NCBI GenBank assembly: GCA_001051155.2
Contig: JYIP02000008.1
Coordinates: 3,084,071-3,148,070 of the forward strand
Source: Chrysoporthe austroafricana
Lineage: Eukaryota; Ascomycota; Sordariomycetes; Diaporthales; Cryphonectriaceae
Reading direction: 5' to 3'
Length of the DNA: 64,000 nucleotides
Notes under the pieces: model-generated
Database searches by the model: none
The model's input: only the letters and a program-made list of their open reading frames with translations
What the model was told of the DNA's origin: nothing
Made by a program: the position numbers and the translations under genes
Shown here: positions 23,163 to 33,632 of the stretch, one piece after another
How the letters are laid out: every line of letters starts with the position of its first letter
Numbering within the stretch: position 1 is the first letter of the stretch

Positions 23163-25322
23163 ATGTTGACAACATCATTGGAAAGACCGGTTAAGGAGGC
23201 GGCCCCAAGTGATCGTGAAGGGAATGTCTCGGAGCTGGATGCGAGTACGCCAAATTCGGAGGAAACCGTGCCTGAAGCCGACCACAATACCCCGTCGAGG
23301 GACATTCATGGCATACTTGTATGTGGCAGCCAAACGACCTCAATATTTTCCATTGTAATGAGTATGAAGGCCACTAACTTGTTGCAACTGGAGTGGTTCC
23401 TAGTTGTGATTTCCATCCTGTCGAGTATCCTTCTCTATTCTTTGGACAACACCGTCGTCGCGGATATTACACCTGTGAGTACCTCTGTCCTGTTCTTCTC
23501 ATTCAAATTTTACAGCATGCAGTTGTGCGTTTAACAAGAACCGCTCAGGCTGTCGTAAACAGGTTCGGAGAAGTTGTTAACCTACCATGGCTTTCCGTCG
23601 GGTAAGTTTCAGCACCAGAGCCCGCAGCGGCTCTAACGAAAGGGGACTAAATCTAACCGTGTGCGTAAACAGCTTCCGACTTGGTGCGGCGGCTTTGGTG
23701 TTACCGCTTGGGAAGCTCTATGGACTGTTTGACGCCAAGTTACTATACATCATATCAACCCTTCTCTTCAACGTCGGGTCTGCGCTTTGCGGTGCAGCTC
23801 CGAGCATGGATGCCCTCATCGTCGGTCGCGTTCTCGCGGGAATGGGCGGAAACGGCATGTATCTCGGTGTCTTGACTCTCCTCTCAGCCCTGACATCAGC
23901 TAGGGAGCGCCCTAGGTACCTCAGCTTTGTGTATGTCAGGTCCAGTTTATGAATTTCTAGGAGGAAGGTTTTGCTAACATGCGCGTGTAGTGGTCTAATC
24001 TGGGGTATGGGCAACGTCTTGGGGCCGATTGTCGGCGGTGCCTTTGCCGAATCGAGCGCCACATGGCGGTGGGCTTTCTATCTCAACCTCTGTGTGGCTG
24101 GTTTCTTTGCTCCCGTATACTTATTTTTGATTCCGTCACTCAAGCCTCTACAGGAAGAAAAGCTCAGTCGTCGTGCCCGCCAATTTGACATCGTTGGCAC
24201 GATTCTTAGCATTGGAGCCATCATGAGCCTCATCATGGCCATTAACCTCGGGGGAACCTTGTACCAGTGGGATAGCGGTCAGATCATTGCTCTTTTTGTC
24301 GTTTCAGGCGTCTTATTCATCATCTTCGGAGTACAACAAGGCATCCCGATATTGACGACCATTGGCGACCGAATCTTCCCCTGCCAATTCCTTCGAAACC
24401 ACAACGCTGTCCTCCTTTACATCTGCGCATCAGCGATTGGCACTGCAGCATTTGTCCCTATTTATTACATCCCCCTATACTTCCAGCTCATCAGGGGCGA
24501 CAGTCCCATTCGAGCAGGCGTCCGCTTGCTCCCCCTCATCTTCGTTCTCAGTGCTGCCATCGTGGCCAACGGACACCTCATGTCGCGTTTCAGTTACTTC
24601 CAGCCGTGGTATATCTTTGGAAGCGTCATTGCTCTGGTTGGCGGCGTCTTGTTTTGTGCGTCTTCATTCGACTAAATACACGTGTAAGCTGACTCGATGC
24701 TAATTTGAGATAGCACGCATTACCCCGGCGACCTCTACGGCTGATATCTATGGTTTCGAGGTTCTGCTTGGCATTGGAACTGGTTGCTTCGTCCAGGCTG
24801 GCTATGCTGTTATTCAATCAGTTGTCCCTCCCGCTGAAAGGGCTTACGCGATTAGTTTCATGATGCTGGGTGAGTCCAACGTCCGAAATCCCACCTGGGT
24901 GGTCTGTCGTTTATTGATTCGTTTCCGCCCCTACAGCGCAATTAGGTGGGATTGCTATTGGTCTGTCTGTTGCTGGCGCTGTGTTCATAAACGTGGCAAT
25001 ATCTGGTCTCGCTGCCGTGTTGCCAGACGTTCCTCGCTCGACGCTGCAGCTTGCTATTTCAGGAACTAGTGGGGCCTACTTCCTCTCGCTCCCGGACGAT
25101 CTTCGTGTACAGTCCATGGACGTTATCGCCAACGCACTTTCTAAGGTTTTCATTCTCGTCTATGTTGGTGCTTCCGTCAGCCTTGTGGTATCCATCTGCT
25201 TCACGGTACGTTTGCCAATTCCAGACTACACCATACCTTATATCCCATCACGATTTCCAAGACAGATGACCACTAGCTAAGTCCTCCTGTGTGTGCAGCA
25301 ACGCAAACTTTTCAAAGCGTGA
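23163..25322 (+). CDS. MFS efflux transporter, DHA2-like drug:H+ antiporter
   Basis: Proton-driven exporter of the plasma membrane; in metabolite clusters such genes give product export or self-protection. Eight exons (23163-23318, 23394-23474, 23549-23601, 23673-23930, 23991-24655, 24714-24869, 24937-25205, 25299-25322) join in frame to 553 residues, normal for the 14-TM class. A hydrophilic N-terminus of ~50 residues precedes TM1 (WFLVVISILSSILLYSLDNT, with the LDNTVVADI signature). Further marks are VGRVLAGMGGNGMY, the antiporter motif GNVLGPIVGGAF at the start of exon 5, and regularly spaced hydrophobic helices to the end. Intron 1 (75 nt) keeps the frame open, so read-through would give 25 extra residues; splicing is preferred for its CTAAC branch and the resulting family-like join. 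It runs convergent to the enoyl reductase. Confidence 0.93.
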
Positions 25323-25692
25323 GAGATTTGAACAGGACGGAATATGCGGTGGCCCGTAAAGGAGCACTGGGGCTTCACCCAGGTCGCTGTCACGACTGGC
25401 ACCTGTCACTTTCCTGCTACCTATCTGATTGATATCGATGTATCTAAGTTCTGTGGCAACTCTTCAATTTGGTCATTAGAATCTGAAAGGCTGGTTCTGC
25501 CATTCAATGTAATCAAGACATGGGATGGAAATGGCGACTTCGACATATACCAATGCCCTGTGGCCGAAAGTCGTACCGGGAGACTCTAATATACTAGGCG
25601 AGAGCAAAGGCAGGTGAAGGGCAGGAACGAAAGCGTGTGAAAATGTAGAAGAAACCACAAAGTTATGAGGACACTTATGGCTCAGTGCGGCT
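25323..25692. other. Convergent 3' intergenic region
   Basis: Holds the 3' ends of the transporter and the enoyl reductase. Nothing else recognised. Confidence 0.6.
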
Positions 25693-26730
25693 CTAGCAGA
25701 AGATCCAAACCGTCTTCTTATATCCAACCTCCTTATCCTTGGCCAGTTTGACGCCTTCTCTGAGAAGCTCCTGCAGCGTATCCTGTTGATTTCTGTCCCA
25801 AGATACGAGGCGGACATCTGGACATTTTATGCTTCCATCCTTAAGAAGACCAGCAATCTTCCCGAATAATTCCTCAACCTTAGCATCCCCCATTTTCTCT
25901 AGGACCTCCGAGCTTCGGAACGGTAGGAACGAAAGCTGGTTATAGAACAAGTGCTTTGTGTTGACAGCAATGCTGGTGGCCGGCCCCCCAAGCAGTCCGA
26001 CCAGCACAAATTTCCCACCCGGCGACAGCGCATTGGCTAGGTCCTGGCCCACGCTGCCAAACACACTATCGAGAGCCAGCACAAGCTTGCCAGGGATGGC
26101 CGCGCTGCCAGCCTGAGCTAATTGGGACTCGGTTATGACCGCTGAGGCGCCCAGCTCTAGAAGCTTTCCGGTAATCTCCGCTGTGTCCTCGCGGTCGCGA
26201 ATGACTAGGACTGTATGGATTCCCCTCAGTCGTGCGAACTGCACGAGGAACTGCGCGACACAGCTTGTCCCCGCAGACGCGATGATCCAGTCTCCCCGCT
26301 GCAGTGGCGCTACTTCATCTAGAAGAAGCCAGGCTACCGCGGCGCCGGAGCGTAGCAGTGCACCGGCCAGCGGGGGCGTGTCGCGCGGCAGCCTGAGAAG
26401 CGAGTTGTCCGGTAGCACGGTGTGCGTGCGCCAGGTGCCGAGGCCTAGCTTCCGCGGAAGCACTAGGTCGCCTTGCTCAAAGTGCGGCGAGGTGGACTCG
26501 ACAACGATACCGCAGCCATCGAAACCCGGCACCGGCTTGCCGTCGACGTGGTACCGCGGCTTGACCGGGTACTGGCCGGCCAGGACCATCAGGTCTACCC
26601 TGTTCACTGGCGCCGCCAGAAACTTGATGAGGACCTGACCGTTGCCTTCACCGAGCGTGGGGCTTTCATGCGTGACGAGCTGCAATGGGAAATCAAGAGT
26701 GGAAGGGTCATAAATGAGGCTCTTAGCCAT
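25693..26730 (-). CDS. Stand-alone enoyl reductase, Etr1/MECR-like MDR family
   Basis: NADPH-dependent 2-enoyl-thioester reductase of the medium-chain dehydrogenase superfamily, zinc-free. Likely role: a trans-acting ER for the PKS-NRPS, whose own ER domain looks dead. Single exon, 345 residues. N-terminal substrate domain has AAPVNRVDL and AGQYPVKP with the Tyr expected of MECR enzymes, then GLGTWRTH, a hallmark of the mitochondrial Etr1/MECR branch. The cofactor domain has SAGTSCVAQFLVQFARLRG, in which the usual glycine-rich loop is altered, then VIRDRED and LGASAVITESQL, again MECR-like. It begins MAKSLIYD with no mitochondrial presequence, so it should be cytosolic. No characterised PKS-NRPS trans-ER that I know resembles this branch more than the LovC type. 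An unrelated housekeeping role is possible but the context argues against it. Confidence 0.9.
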   Translation of the reverse strand: MAKSLIYDPSTLDFPLQLVTHESPTLGEGNGQVLIKFLAAPVNRVDLMVLAGQYPVKPRYHVDGKPVPGFDGCGIVVESTSPHFEQGDLVLPRKLGLGTWRTHTVLPDNSLLRLPRDTPPLAGALLRSGAAVAWLLLDEVAPLQRGDWIIASAGTSCVAQFLVQFARLRGIHTVLVIRDREDTAEITGKLLELGASAVITESQLAQAGSAAIPGKLVLALDSVFGSVGQDLANALSPGGKFVLVGLLGGPATSIAVNTKHLFYNQLSFLPFRSSEVLEKMGDAKVEELFGKIAGLLKDGSIKCPDVRLVSWDRNQQDTLQELLREGVKLAKDKEVGYKKTVWIFC

Positions 26731-28963
26731 GTTTGAAAATCACTCGAATTAAACAAGAAATTTTAATCTTCCGTCCTTCTGTTCTCCTTTTTAGCTACTA
26801 GTGCGCGGCTGGCCTAAAGCAGAAAAGGGAGAGTTTCACGGGGTCGGGCTATAAATATTCTTTAAGGGCTAGAAAACTGGAACGGCAAATACTCTAACAG
26901 TTTGGGCTTATAACGGATGACCTTGGCAGGCGCTTGCACGCATCTAACTTTGAAGAATGCTACAAAATACGGTATCCTTACGTAATAAGTATAGCGCAAG
27001 TCAAGATTGCACCGAAATTGCGCGTATGTGCGATTTGGCGGAAAGTAACAGCGTTGTATTAGTTGCAGCAGTGCACCGGTACTGCATGCTGCAAGGCACC
27101 GGTATATTATAATGAGCAATTTAATATGCAAGTTCGGAAGAATAACCCACGCTACGGAGTTAACATTTCGGGCTTCGGACATTTTGTCAGCGGCAACTGT
27201 TTAGAAGTAGCGGAATATATAAACACGTGCACTATCTATGGTGTGCTGCGCAGCCGTTATGTTACATCCGACAGATATTTCACCTGAAAGTTTTCGTAAA
27301 AGGAATTGTAAATACGGTACATAGCCCTGTCTCTGACTACGCACCTGCGGCAGCATCTCGCCTTGCAGCATGAATAGGGCCCCTCTTCCTCAATATCTCC
27401 TTCGTGTACTCTGACCTTCTCGCTATTATCTTTCCTTCTTCTCGTTTTCCCGTTCTACAGCCTCACTGTCGAGCTCTGATTTTCACTTCACCAAAAAGCT
27501 TGGGTTCTCACTTTGCCGCAAAGCCTGGCCCGACCCTTTGGCTGAGTACCTGCCCCTCTGTTCCCACCCATATTGCTCAGAATTTTCGTTTTCCCTGTTT
27601 ACGTGCGGTTTCTGAATAGTCTCTCTTCGCACTGATTGTTCTTCGTCAGTATGCAGGGCGCCCGTTCCCCTCGAGTCAACGACGATTACGAGATTGTGTT
27701 AGGTTTCCTCCTTAGTAAGCCTGACTTCATGGCTGCATGCCTGCTAACTTCTCGGCACCAGTCGCATAGCCTGCCTGTTTAGTAAGTCACAAGAGTATCA
27801 CAGGTGTTAATGCCGTTCATACGGAGACTGTAGCAGGCCTCTCTTGCATGACTTATTTAGGTCTACAAGTCAAAGGACCCACCAACCGGCCACTTATACC
27901 TAAGCGCGTGTCGTAACTACACCCGCTGCCGGCGACAGAACTACAGTAGGTGCAAAAGGGCAATGATATCCAGAATTCTCAGAAACCCACAAGATTTCCT
28001 ACACAATTCCATATTATAGCTAGAGTTCTCCCCTAGGGCTTCATAGCGAAACTTACCTAGGTATTGCCTTGCGCAATGGTGACTTCGGTCTGCTGCCCAG
28101 GGGATATAGTAGCTGGCTCCGTTTAAATATAGATACTTCAGTGCGATGTTGGAAAAGGTTACCCAATGTTTCTCGAGCGATCTAGGAGGTGGTTCGCGCG
28201 TCTTTGGAGACTAGAACTAGACTGCAGCGCTTCTGCTGACGGCATTCTTTCAGGAAGACTGCCCCGCCTAAGCGAGTCCTACGCGAAGAGCAGTGAGAGA
28301 GAGGCTGACTGTAAGAGTGCCCTCCTATTCCACAGGCACTGGTGGATGGTATTGTGACTTTGTATGAGCTCAGCGCCAAGCAATAGCTGCCTTTAGCGGC
28401 CGAAAAGTTTCTTCAAGAATTGTACGTTCTTGGAAACGTTTGTACTGAAAATAGGCGGCCACACCAACTCTAGTAGGGTAGTATGTAGGAATGGCCTCTG
28501 ACGAGATGCAAACGACACTCGCTGGGAGGATTCTTACCACACCGGTATGGCATTGATGTTACTTTGCACCGAATGCGAGCTGAACTATAGCTGACTCCCA
28601 CCTATAGTAAAATTAAAAGAGGATTCAAGTCAAAACAATCAGTTAGAAGGCTGAGATGCACTGCCTGAAGTCCAAACAAAATCACTTGGATCTGAGCTGA
28701 CTTGAGAGGACCAAGGTAGGCTGCCCCTAAATTGTGTTGTCAGCCATCATCTATGGAAAACACTCTGAGATTTGTCAGCCACGTGCACGAGGTCATATCC
28801 CTCACGGCCGAACAGAGGGCTCTTAACTAGATGAACAAGAGAATATAAAGACGAGGCCGAGCCAGTCGGCCTCCACTCCATCTCATGATTCTGATTTTAG
28901 ACAGAGCAGCTCCCAATCACTCAAACAAGACTCGACGCAGAGCACAAGACCGACCCTGTCATC
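26731..28963. other. Long intergenic stretch, possible gene relic
   Basis: Starts with the promoter side of the enoyl reductase. A pyrimidine-rich stretch at about 27370-27610 precedes an ATG at 27651 (MQGARSPRVNDDYEIVLGF), followed by a plausible donor at about 27714 and an acceptor before 27763, but the next exon stops after two codons. This looks like the 5' end of a lost gene rather than a working one. The rest shows no coding character. A TATAAA at 28844 belongs to the next feature. Confidence 0.45.
28844..28849 (+). promoter_or_regulatory. TATA box of the small secreted protein gene
   Basis: TATAAA in a GAATATAAAG context 120 nt before ATG 28964, followed by an A/C-rich leader. Placement by motif and distance only. 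Confidence 0.4.
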
Positions 28964-29143
28964 ATGAGGCTCACAGTGACTACCCTTCTTGCCTTCCTCT
29001 CCGCCCACTTGGCGGGCGCTGCTTCTGCAGCAGCCCGCGCGACTCATCTCCATCCCCGTGCCACCAGCGACTGTCCCCAGCGCAAGTTCTCACTCGCCGC
29101 AACATCCACCGTCGGTTCGATTCTTAGCACGATCACCTACTAA
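28964..29143 (+). CDS. Putative small secreted protein, gene model incomplete
   Basis: Reads 59 codons to TAA. Residues 1-19 are a good signal peptide (MRLTVTTLLAFLSAHLAGA), then an Ala-rich stretch and a possible Lys/Arg-free maturation site before HLHPRATSDCPQ with one Cys. The stop sits inside CTACTAAT, a perfect branch-site sequence followed by TTATCAG at 29154, so the real gene may splice out the stop; a convincing donor was not found. A cysteine-bearing frame at 29285-29490 may be a later exon. No family recognised. Effector-like secretion is an inference from the signal peptide and size. Confidence 0.4.
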   Translation: MRLTVTTLLAFLSAHLAGAASAAARATHLHPRATSDCPQRKFSLAATSTVGSILSTITY

Positions 29144-29284
29144 TCGCTTATCAGCAACAGTACAGACGATGTCTACGAGGAGTTAAGTAGCTAGATTTTG
29201 CCTAGGTCATTCAATATAGGCAGTATAAATCTCTTAAACCGTCATTCGAGGGAGATTTGCTGTTGAAAAGTGGCTGACAACAAG

Positions 29285-29490
29285 ATGCAAGCGCAGGGCT
29301 GCAAATGGTTTAGAAGTGGGACAGCGACAGTAACAGGTTCGGACGGGGTCTCTTGGAATGTTGACCATAGTAGCTATACTGCGAGTGCGGTCAACAATAA
29401 CGACGTTACCATAAGGGGGAATGTGAAAGAAGGCGCACAACGGATTCAATGTAGGTCTCACAGTAGAGGTGTTCTCTGTTCTTGGCAAGA
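29285..29490 (+). other. Cys-containing coding-like frame, possible 3' exon
   Basis: An open frame with balanced amino-acid use (MQAQGCKWFRSGTATVTGS, later VTIRGNVKEGA and three more residues-spaced Cys near QCRSHSRGVLCSW) lies 140 bp after the signal-peptide ORF on the same strand. An in-frame TGA just upstream means it would need splicing to join. It reads like the mature part of a small secreted protein. I do not recognise the family; it could also be chance. Confidence 0.3.
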
Positions 29491-29596
29491 ACATAAGATA
29501 GCAAAAAAAATGCAATCTTTTCTTGTAGTGCTTACAACAGCGATATGGTGGCCAACCCAGCTGAGGATGGGCCGCTTAGCCCCCAAAGCTCGCTAA

Positions 29597-30124
29597 CAGG
29601 ATGCATGCGAGGAACTAAGTTCAAACACACTTGCATATCATGCAACAGCTGGTGTGAGGTGGGGTCCTGGACCTAAGCCTGGGACATGGTCATTACCCTT
29701 GTGACCACCATCCCAGCACCGTCGCAAGCCCTTTTGGGATCCTCGTGTTCTCGACCTGTATCTCCGCTGAGAGCCTTGTTGTGACCCTCCATTACTATGG
29801 TACATGTCAAAGATACATTGACCCCAGCACAGATTACGCCGTGAGCCGACTCATCCAGACAAGCATTGCATCTTAGGCCCCAGGGTTTTCTAACCAGGCG
29901 TCTAAAAGATGCCCAGGATGTGGGAGTAACGTCACATCCTCCGTGCCAGTCTGCATATCGCAAGAGGCAAAGGGCTTTTCGGATGAGAATATAATTTCCG
30001 TAGAGGTCTAGTATGCTTTGCAACCGGGGCCAGGGTGGCTGCAGGACCATTTATACGGAAAGTCTCGATCGCCGAGTAAGGACAAAAAAAATCAAAGCGC
30101 TGTTCGTGTTCTATATACAATATC
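29597..30124. other. Intergenic, nothing recognised
   Basis: No coding, RNA or repeat signal seen. It includes the 3' flank of the minus-strand P450. Confidence 0.5.
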
Positions 30125-31708
30125 TTATTCATTTGTGTGGAGTTCTGGCACTTCCGCGCTGATTTCCTTGCGTACTCGAAAACCTATTTCCTGCCTCGGA
30201 TCTGGAAAGACTCGCTCATCGATGAAGACACTGTCACGCTTCTGGCTTTGGCCCTCGGGAAAGCAAATATCGAAATGCCAGAGAATCCAGGCAACAAGGA
30301 GCTTTTGTTCCGCCGCGGCCATGAAACGCCCAGGACACGCATTCCTGCCGTAACCCCAAAAGAGGTTATCTGGGCTAGTACTACTGGCAAGATATTGTGT
30401 AGCGGGCGCTCCTTGTCGCTCCGCTTCCTCCCTCAGCTCAAACCACCGCCAAGGTATGAAGTCTTCGCCGCCAGGAAACGTCTTGGGGTCCCTCGCTGCC
30501 CAGAAGCCTAGTGTGGAGAGAAAAGTCCCCGAAGGGATGGTCGCGCCATCTGAAAGAGTGATGGGTTGGCGCACTTTTCGATTGAAGTTGACTACCGCAG
30601 TATGCAGTCAGCTTATTTGCACCCAGTGACGTTACAGCCTTGCTAGAAAGAGATACTTACGGAGAATATGATGGTTCAGTCTTTGAGACTCCTTGATGAA
30701 ACTGTCAAGCCTCTTCATATTCTGAACCGAGGTCAGGCTCCACCCTCCAGCCTCGGACACGCTCCTTCGTATCTCATGTCGTAGTGGTTCTTGATACTTC
30801 GGGTGCGTTAGGAGGTCTAAAAGCGTGTTGACGATAGATATTGCTGTGGATCGAGTAGCTGCTGTCGACAGGAAGAGAATCTGCTTTGTCAGGAAAGATG
30901 TGTTCTGGCTTGGTTTACTCTCTTCAGAGACATCCATGAGCCATTGCAAGATATCAATGTTCTCTTCGTGGCGTTGGCGGTTCTGGATGATCGGTGTGAC
31001 CAGCCCTTGTGCGACATTCAAGTTGTGTTTTAGCTTTCGGCGGGAGGCAGTGAAAATGTACACCAAGGGCCGGACAAGGGCTGCATACGACTGCAATTGT
31101 TGGCACAGCATGCCTGTATTTACCGTGGACTCGAGGCTAATCCGAAGCCAGGTATCATCGCGGCTAAGTTTCCCGCCCACGAGAGTTCTGGCAACGGCGC
31201 GATTGACTACGTTCAAAATGATATCAGACGCCTTGTAGAAATGGAAGTCGGAGTCTGTGAACCTCATCGCGTTAGAATCTGTTCTAGCCAAGTCTCTGGG
31301 CATCCTGTGCCGTGCATCAGACTGTATTCTTGGGAAGCTTACCTTGAAAGCATGCTTTAAGCTCGTGCTCAAAGATGTAATGAAGCTCTTCGACTTGACC
31401 ATCTGTAATTTTGTCTATGCAACGATACACATTGGGTGTCAGCCACATCCGCTGCCGTGTCAGCGACGGTGCTTTGCGATAATGCTAGGCGATATGCAAC
31501 ACCTGGCCAACTTACCGAGATTCTGCACGAGCTTCGTGCGACATACATCAACATGGCTGGTACTTTTCAAAATGATATCAACTCCATTCCACCATCCCAG
31601 GTTCCTTTCCACTACGGCCGTCCTGCTGTCTAGATATGAGTCTGGAAGCTTTCGCAGCTCGTCAATAAAGCGATTGGTGTGGCGAAACAGGCACCTGATA
31701 TCGAGCAT
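30125..31708 (-). pseudogene. Cytochrome P450 lacking its N-terminal region
   Basis: Haem-thiolate monooxygenase, probably a tailoring oxidase of the cluster. Exons 31708-31516, 31402-31343, 31278-30661 and 30591-30125 join in frame (introns 113, 64 and 69 nt) to 445 residues. Visible: FIDELRKLP, an I-helix-like LSTAATRSTAIS, the ExxR helix KESQR, NFNRKV.QPITLSDG, and the haem motif FWGYGRNACPGRF. Fungal P450s of this kind run to about 500-530 residues; the membrane anchor, proline hinge and first ~70-90 residues are absent. The 180 bp between the first codons and the LTR at 31889 encode nothing similar. The remaining frame is intact with no stop, so the loss is recent or the missing exon is hard to see. 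If truly truncated, it is unlikely to be membrane-inserted or functional. Confidence 0.8.
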
Positions 31709-31888
31709 AGGAAAGAATAAATGAGTGTGTTGAGATAGAAATCTGTCTACTACAAAAGAGAGTGAAAATGGCCATTAGTGCTCAGCCATAAATATATAGA
31801 GCACAGAAATGCTAGGGTTAGGGTGCTAGTTGCTCCACTTTTCCATATACCCCCTACCTGATTGGTTAGGTGCTTAAAGAAAAGTAGG
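31709..31888. other. Boundary between gene space and repeat block
   Basis: Short unique stretch between the truncated P450 and the first LTR. It contains CTAGGGTTAGGGTG at 31811, two telomere-like hexamers. No coding exon for the P450 N-terminus is recognisable. Confidence 0.5.
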
Positions 31889-32321
31889 TGTTATGACCCA
31901 GAATGTGGGCCAACTAACACATGACGAGGACCAACGGAAACAACCAGACCAACAAACCCCGGGAAGTGATCCGTAGGGATTACGTAATCTAGGGTTAGGG
32001 GTTGGACTGACCGAGTTACTATCGGTCCTGACGGTCCATATGGACCGACATTGTCGACGGCGGTCCTAACGGTCCAGTCTGAAAAGCCGGATATATAAGA
32101 CCAAATATCCGCCAGATAGGTTACTATAGCTTTTCAGTCGTAAATCTAAATACTACTTGGACCTTACGATACTTCCGAGTGATAGCCTTATTGGCTTATA
32201 AATATTGCAATATTTCATTAACTGTATTTCCGGTATTCAAAGCTATATTTAGCACTGCTCTTGCTAGCATAAATCTCTTGACATTATAGTTTATTTTAGG
32301 ATTATTATAGCGTTTATAATA
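31889..32321 (+). repeat. 5' LTR of element A
   Basis: 433 bp, starting TGTTATGACC and ending GTTTATAATA (CA changed to TA). The second half aligns with the LTR of element C (CTGAAAAGC.GGATATATAAGA, AGCTTTTCAGT). The first ~250 bp keep CpG and GC-rich words, in contrast with everything to the right. Preceding GTAGG would be the target-site copy, but its partner is not in the window. Confidence 0.8.
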
Positions 32322-32785
32322 TTTTCACAATTCTTATTTAAGAACGGTTTAATATATACCCTTTAAGCAATACCGGAAATACGATAGCGCTTTAAACCTT
32401 ATCTTTTTCTAGCAACCAAGCTTTTTAAGAAAAAGCTTTAACTATTTTTATTAACGAATAGTTCTAGCAATAAAATATAATTCTATATTAGCAGCTTAAG
32501 GAAATTAAGAACGAGGTTTTCCGCTTTAATGCTTTCTAATAAGCTAAAGCTTTTAAGCTTGATAAGCTTAAGCCTTATAAAAGCATTTGAAAAGATTTCC
32601 AGGCTTTCTTAACTTAACTTAAAGCTTATTTCAAATATTATAGCATTCAATCCAAGATTAATTATAACAAAATCGATTTCGCGAGAAGCCGTTTTGAAAG
32701 AATAGTTTTTCAATAATAGAAGCTAACTTTCCGTAATTATTTGGATAATAATAAAAATTTCCGTTTTAAAAATACTAAGCGCATT

Positions 32786-32993
32786 TAATAGCAAAACTTA
32801 TAGATATAGTAAATTTATAGTAAATTTACCTAGTAAATCTATAGTAAATCCCTTAATAAATACGCAATGAATTTACTAAATGGATGCTATACCTTTACCG
32901 GGAAGCTTATATAATGCCTTAATAGGCTTTTAGCATAGTTTACTTTCTTAGGAAAACTATGCTTTATAATATATTTCAGTACGTTTACTATTA
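32786..32993 (+). repeat. 5' LTR of element B
   Basis: 208 bp, starts TAATAGCAAAAC, ends ACGTTTACTATTA; matches 51072-51279 along its whole length with scattered transition differences. Confidence 0.9.
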
Positions 32994-33632
32994 ATTAGTA
33001 GCTACGTTTTGCATGCTTTTGCTACGTAATCGGGTTTCGATTATCGGCTTTATAAAGCAACGGCTCTTATAAGAATATCGGTTTTATAAAATAATGGCTT
33101 TTATAAAAGTATTGGCTCTATAAAATATCGGTTTTTATAAAAATATCGGTTTTATAAAATATCGGCTTTTATAGAAATAGCGTTCTTATAAGAAATATTA
33201 TAATTATTTATCGATAATTTATTATTAATTTACTATAATAATTATTAGTAATAATATTTTATTATTGCGGCTTATCGATTATATCGAAATCAAGTATCCC
33301 GCTTAAATATATAAGTTTATATAAGCTTTGAATAACTTTAAGAAAAAAGATTGGGTTATATTGGATATCAAAATCTTTTTCGAAATCGCATATGCTTTTA
33401 TCGATTGGAAACTTTTAGCCGATCGATACGAAAAAGCGAAACAGAATCCTAGGGAAACCAATGCATTTTTGCGAAAAGCAAAAGCATAAATAGTTAAGCA
33501 AAGATAGCCTTTATTGCTTAAATAATAGATTCAAAAGGGAAGAAAGTCGAATTTCGATAAGAATTTATCTTAATAAATAAGAGAGAATAATACGTTTTGG
33601 AAAGATTTTTCTAAATATCGCAAATTTCGATA

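Noticed and set aside
22792..23169. 125-codon ORF upstream of the MFS gene
   Set aside because: Pyrimidine-rich promoter sequence gives an artefactual frame; it overlaps the transporter start.
27063..27287. 74-codon ORF in the intergenic region
   Set aside because: No promoter, family or coding composition support.
30125..31708. Apparent frameshift in the P450 near 31400-31520
   Set aside because: Splicing from the GTAAGT donor at 31515 to the ACAG acceptor at 31403 (113 nt) restores the frame and gives a family-like join (QNLDGQVEEL), so no frameshift is needed.
31811..31824. True telomere repeat tract
   Set aside because: Only two hexamer units; related motifs are internal to LTRs.
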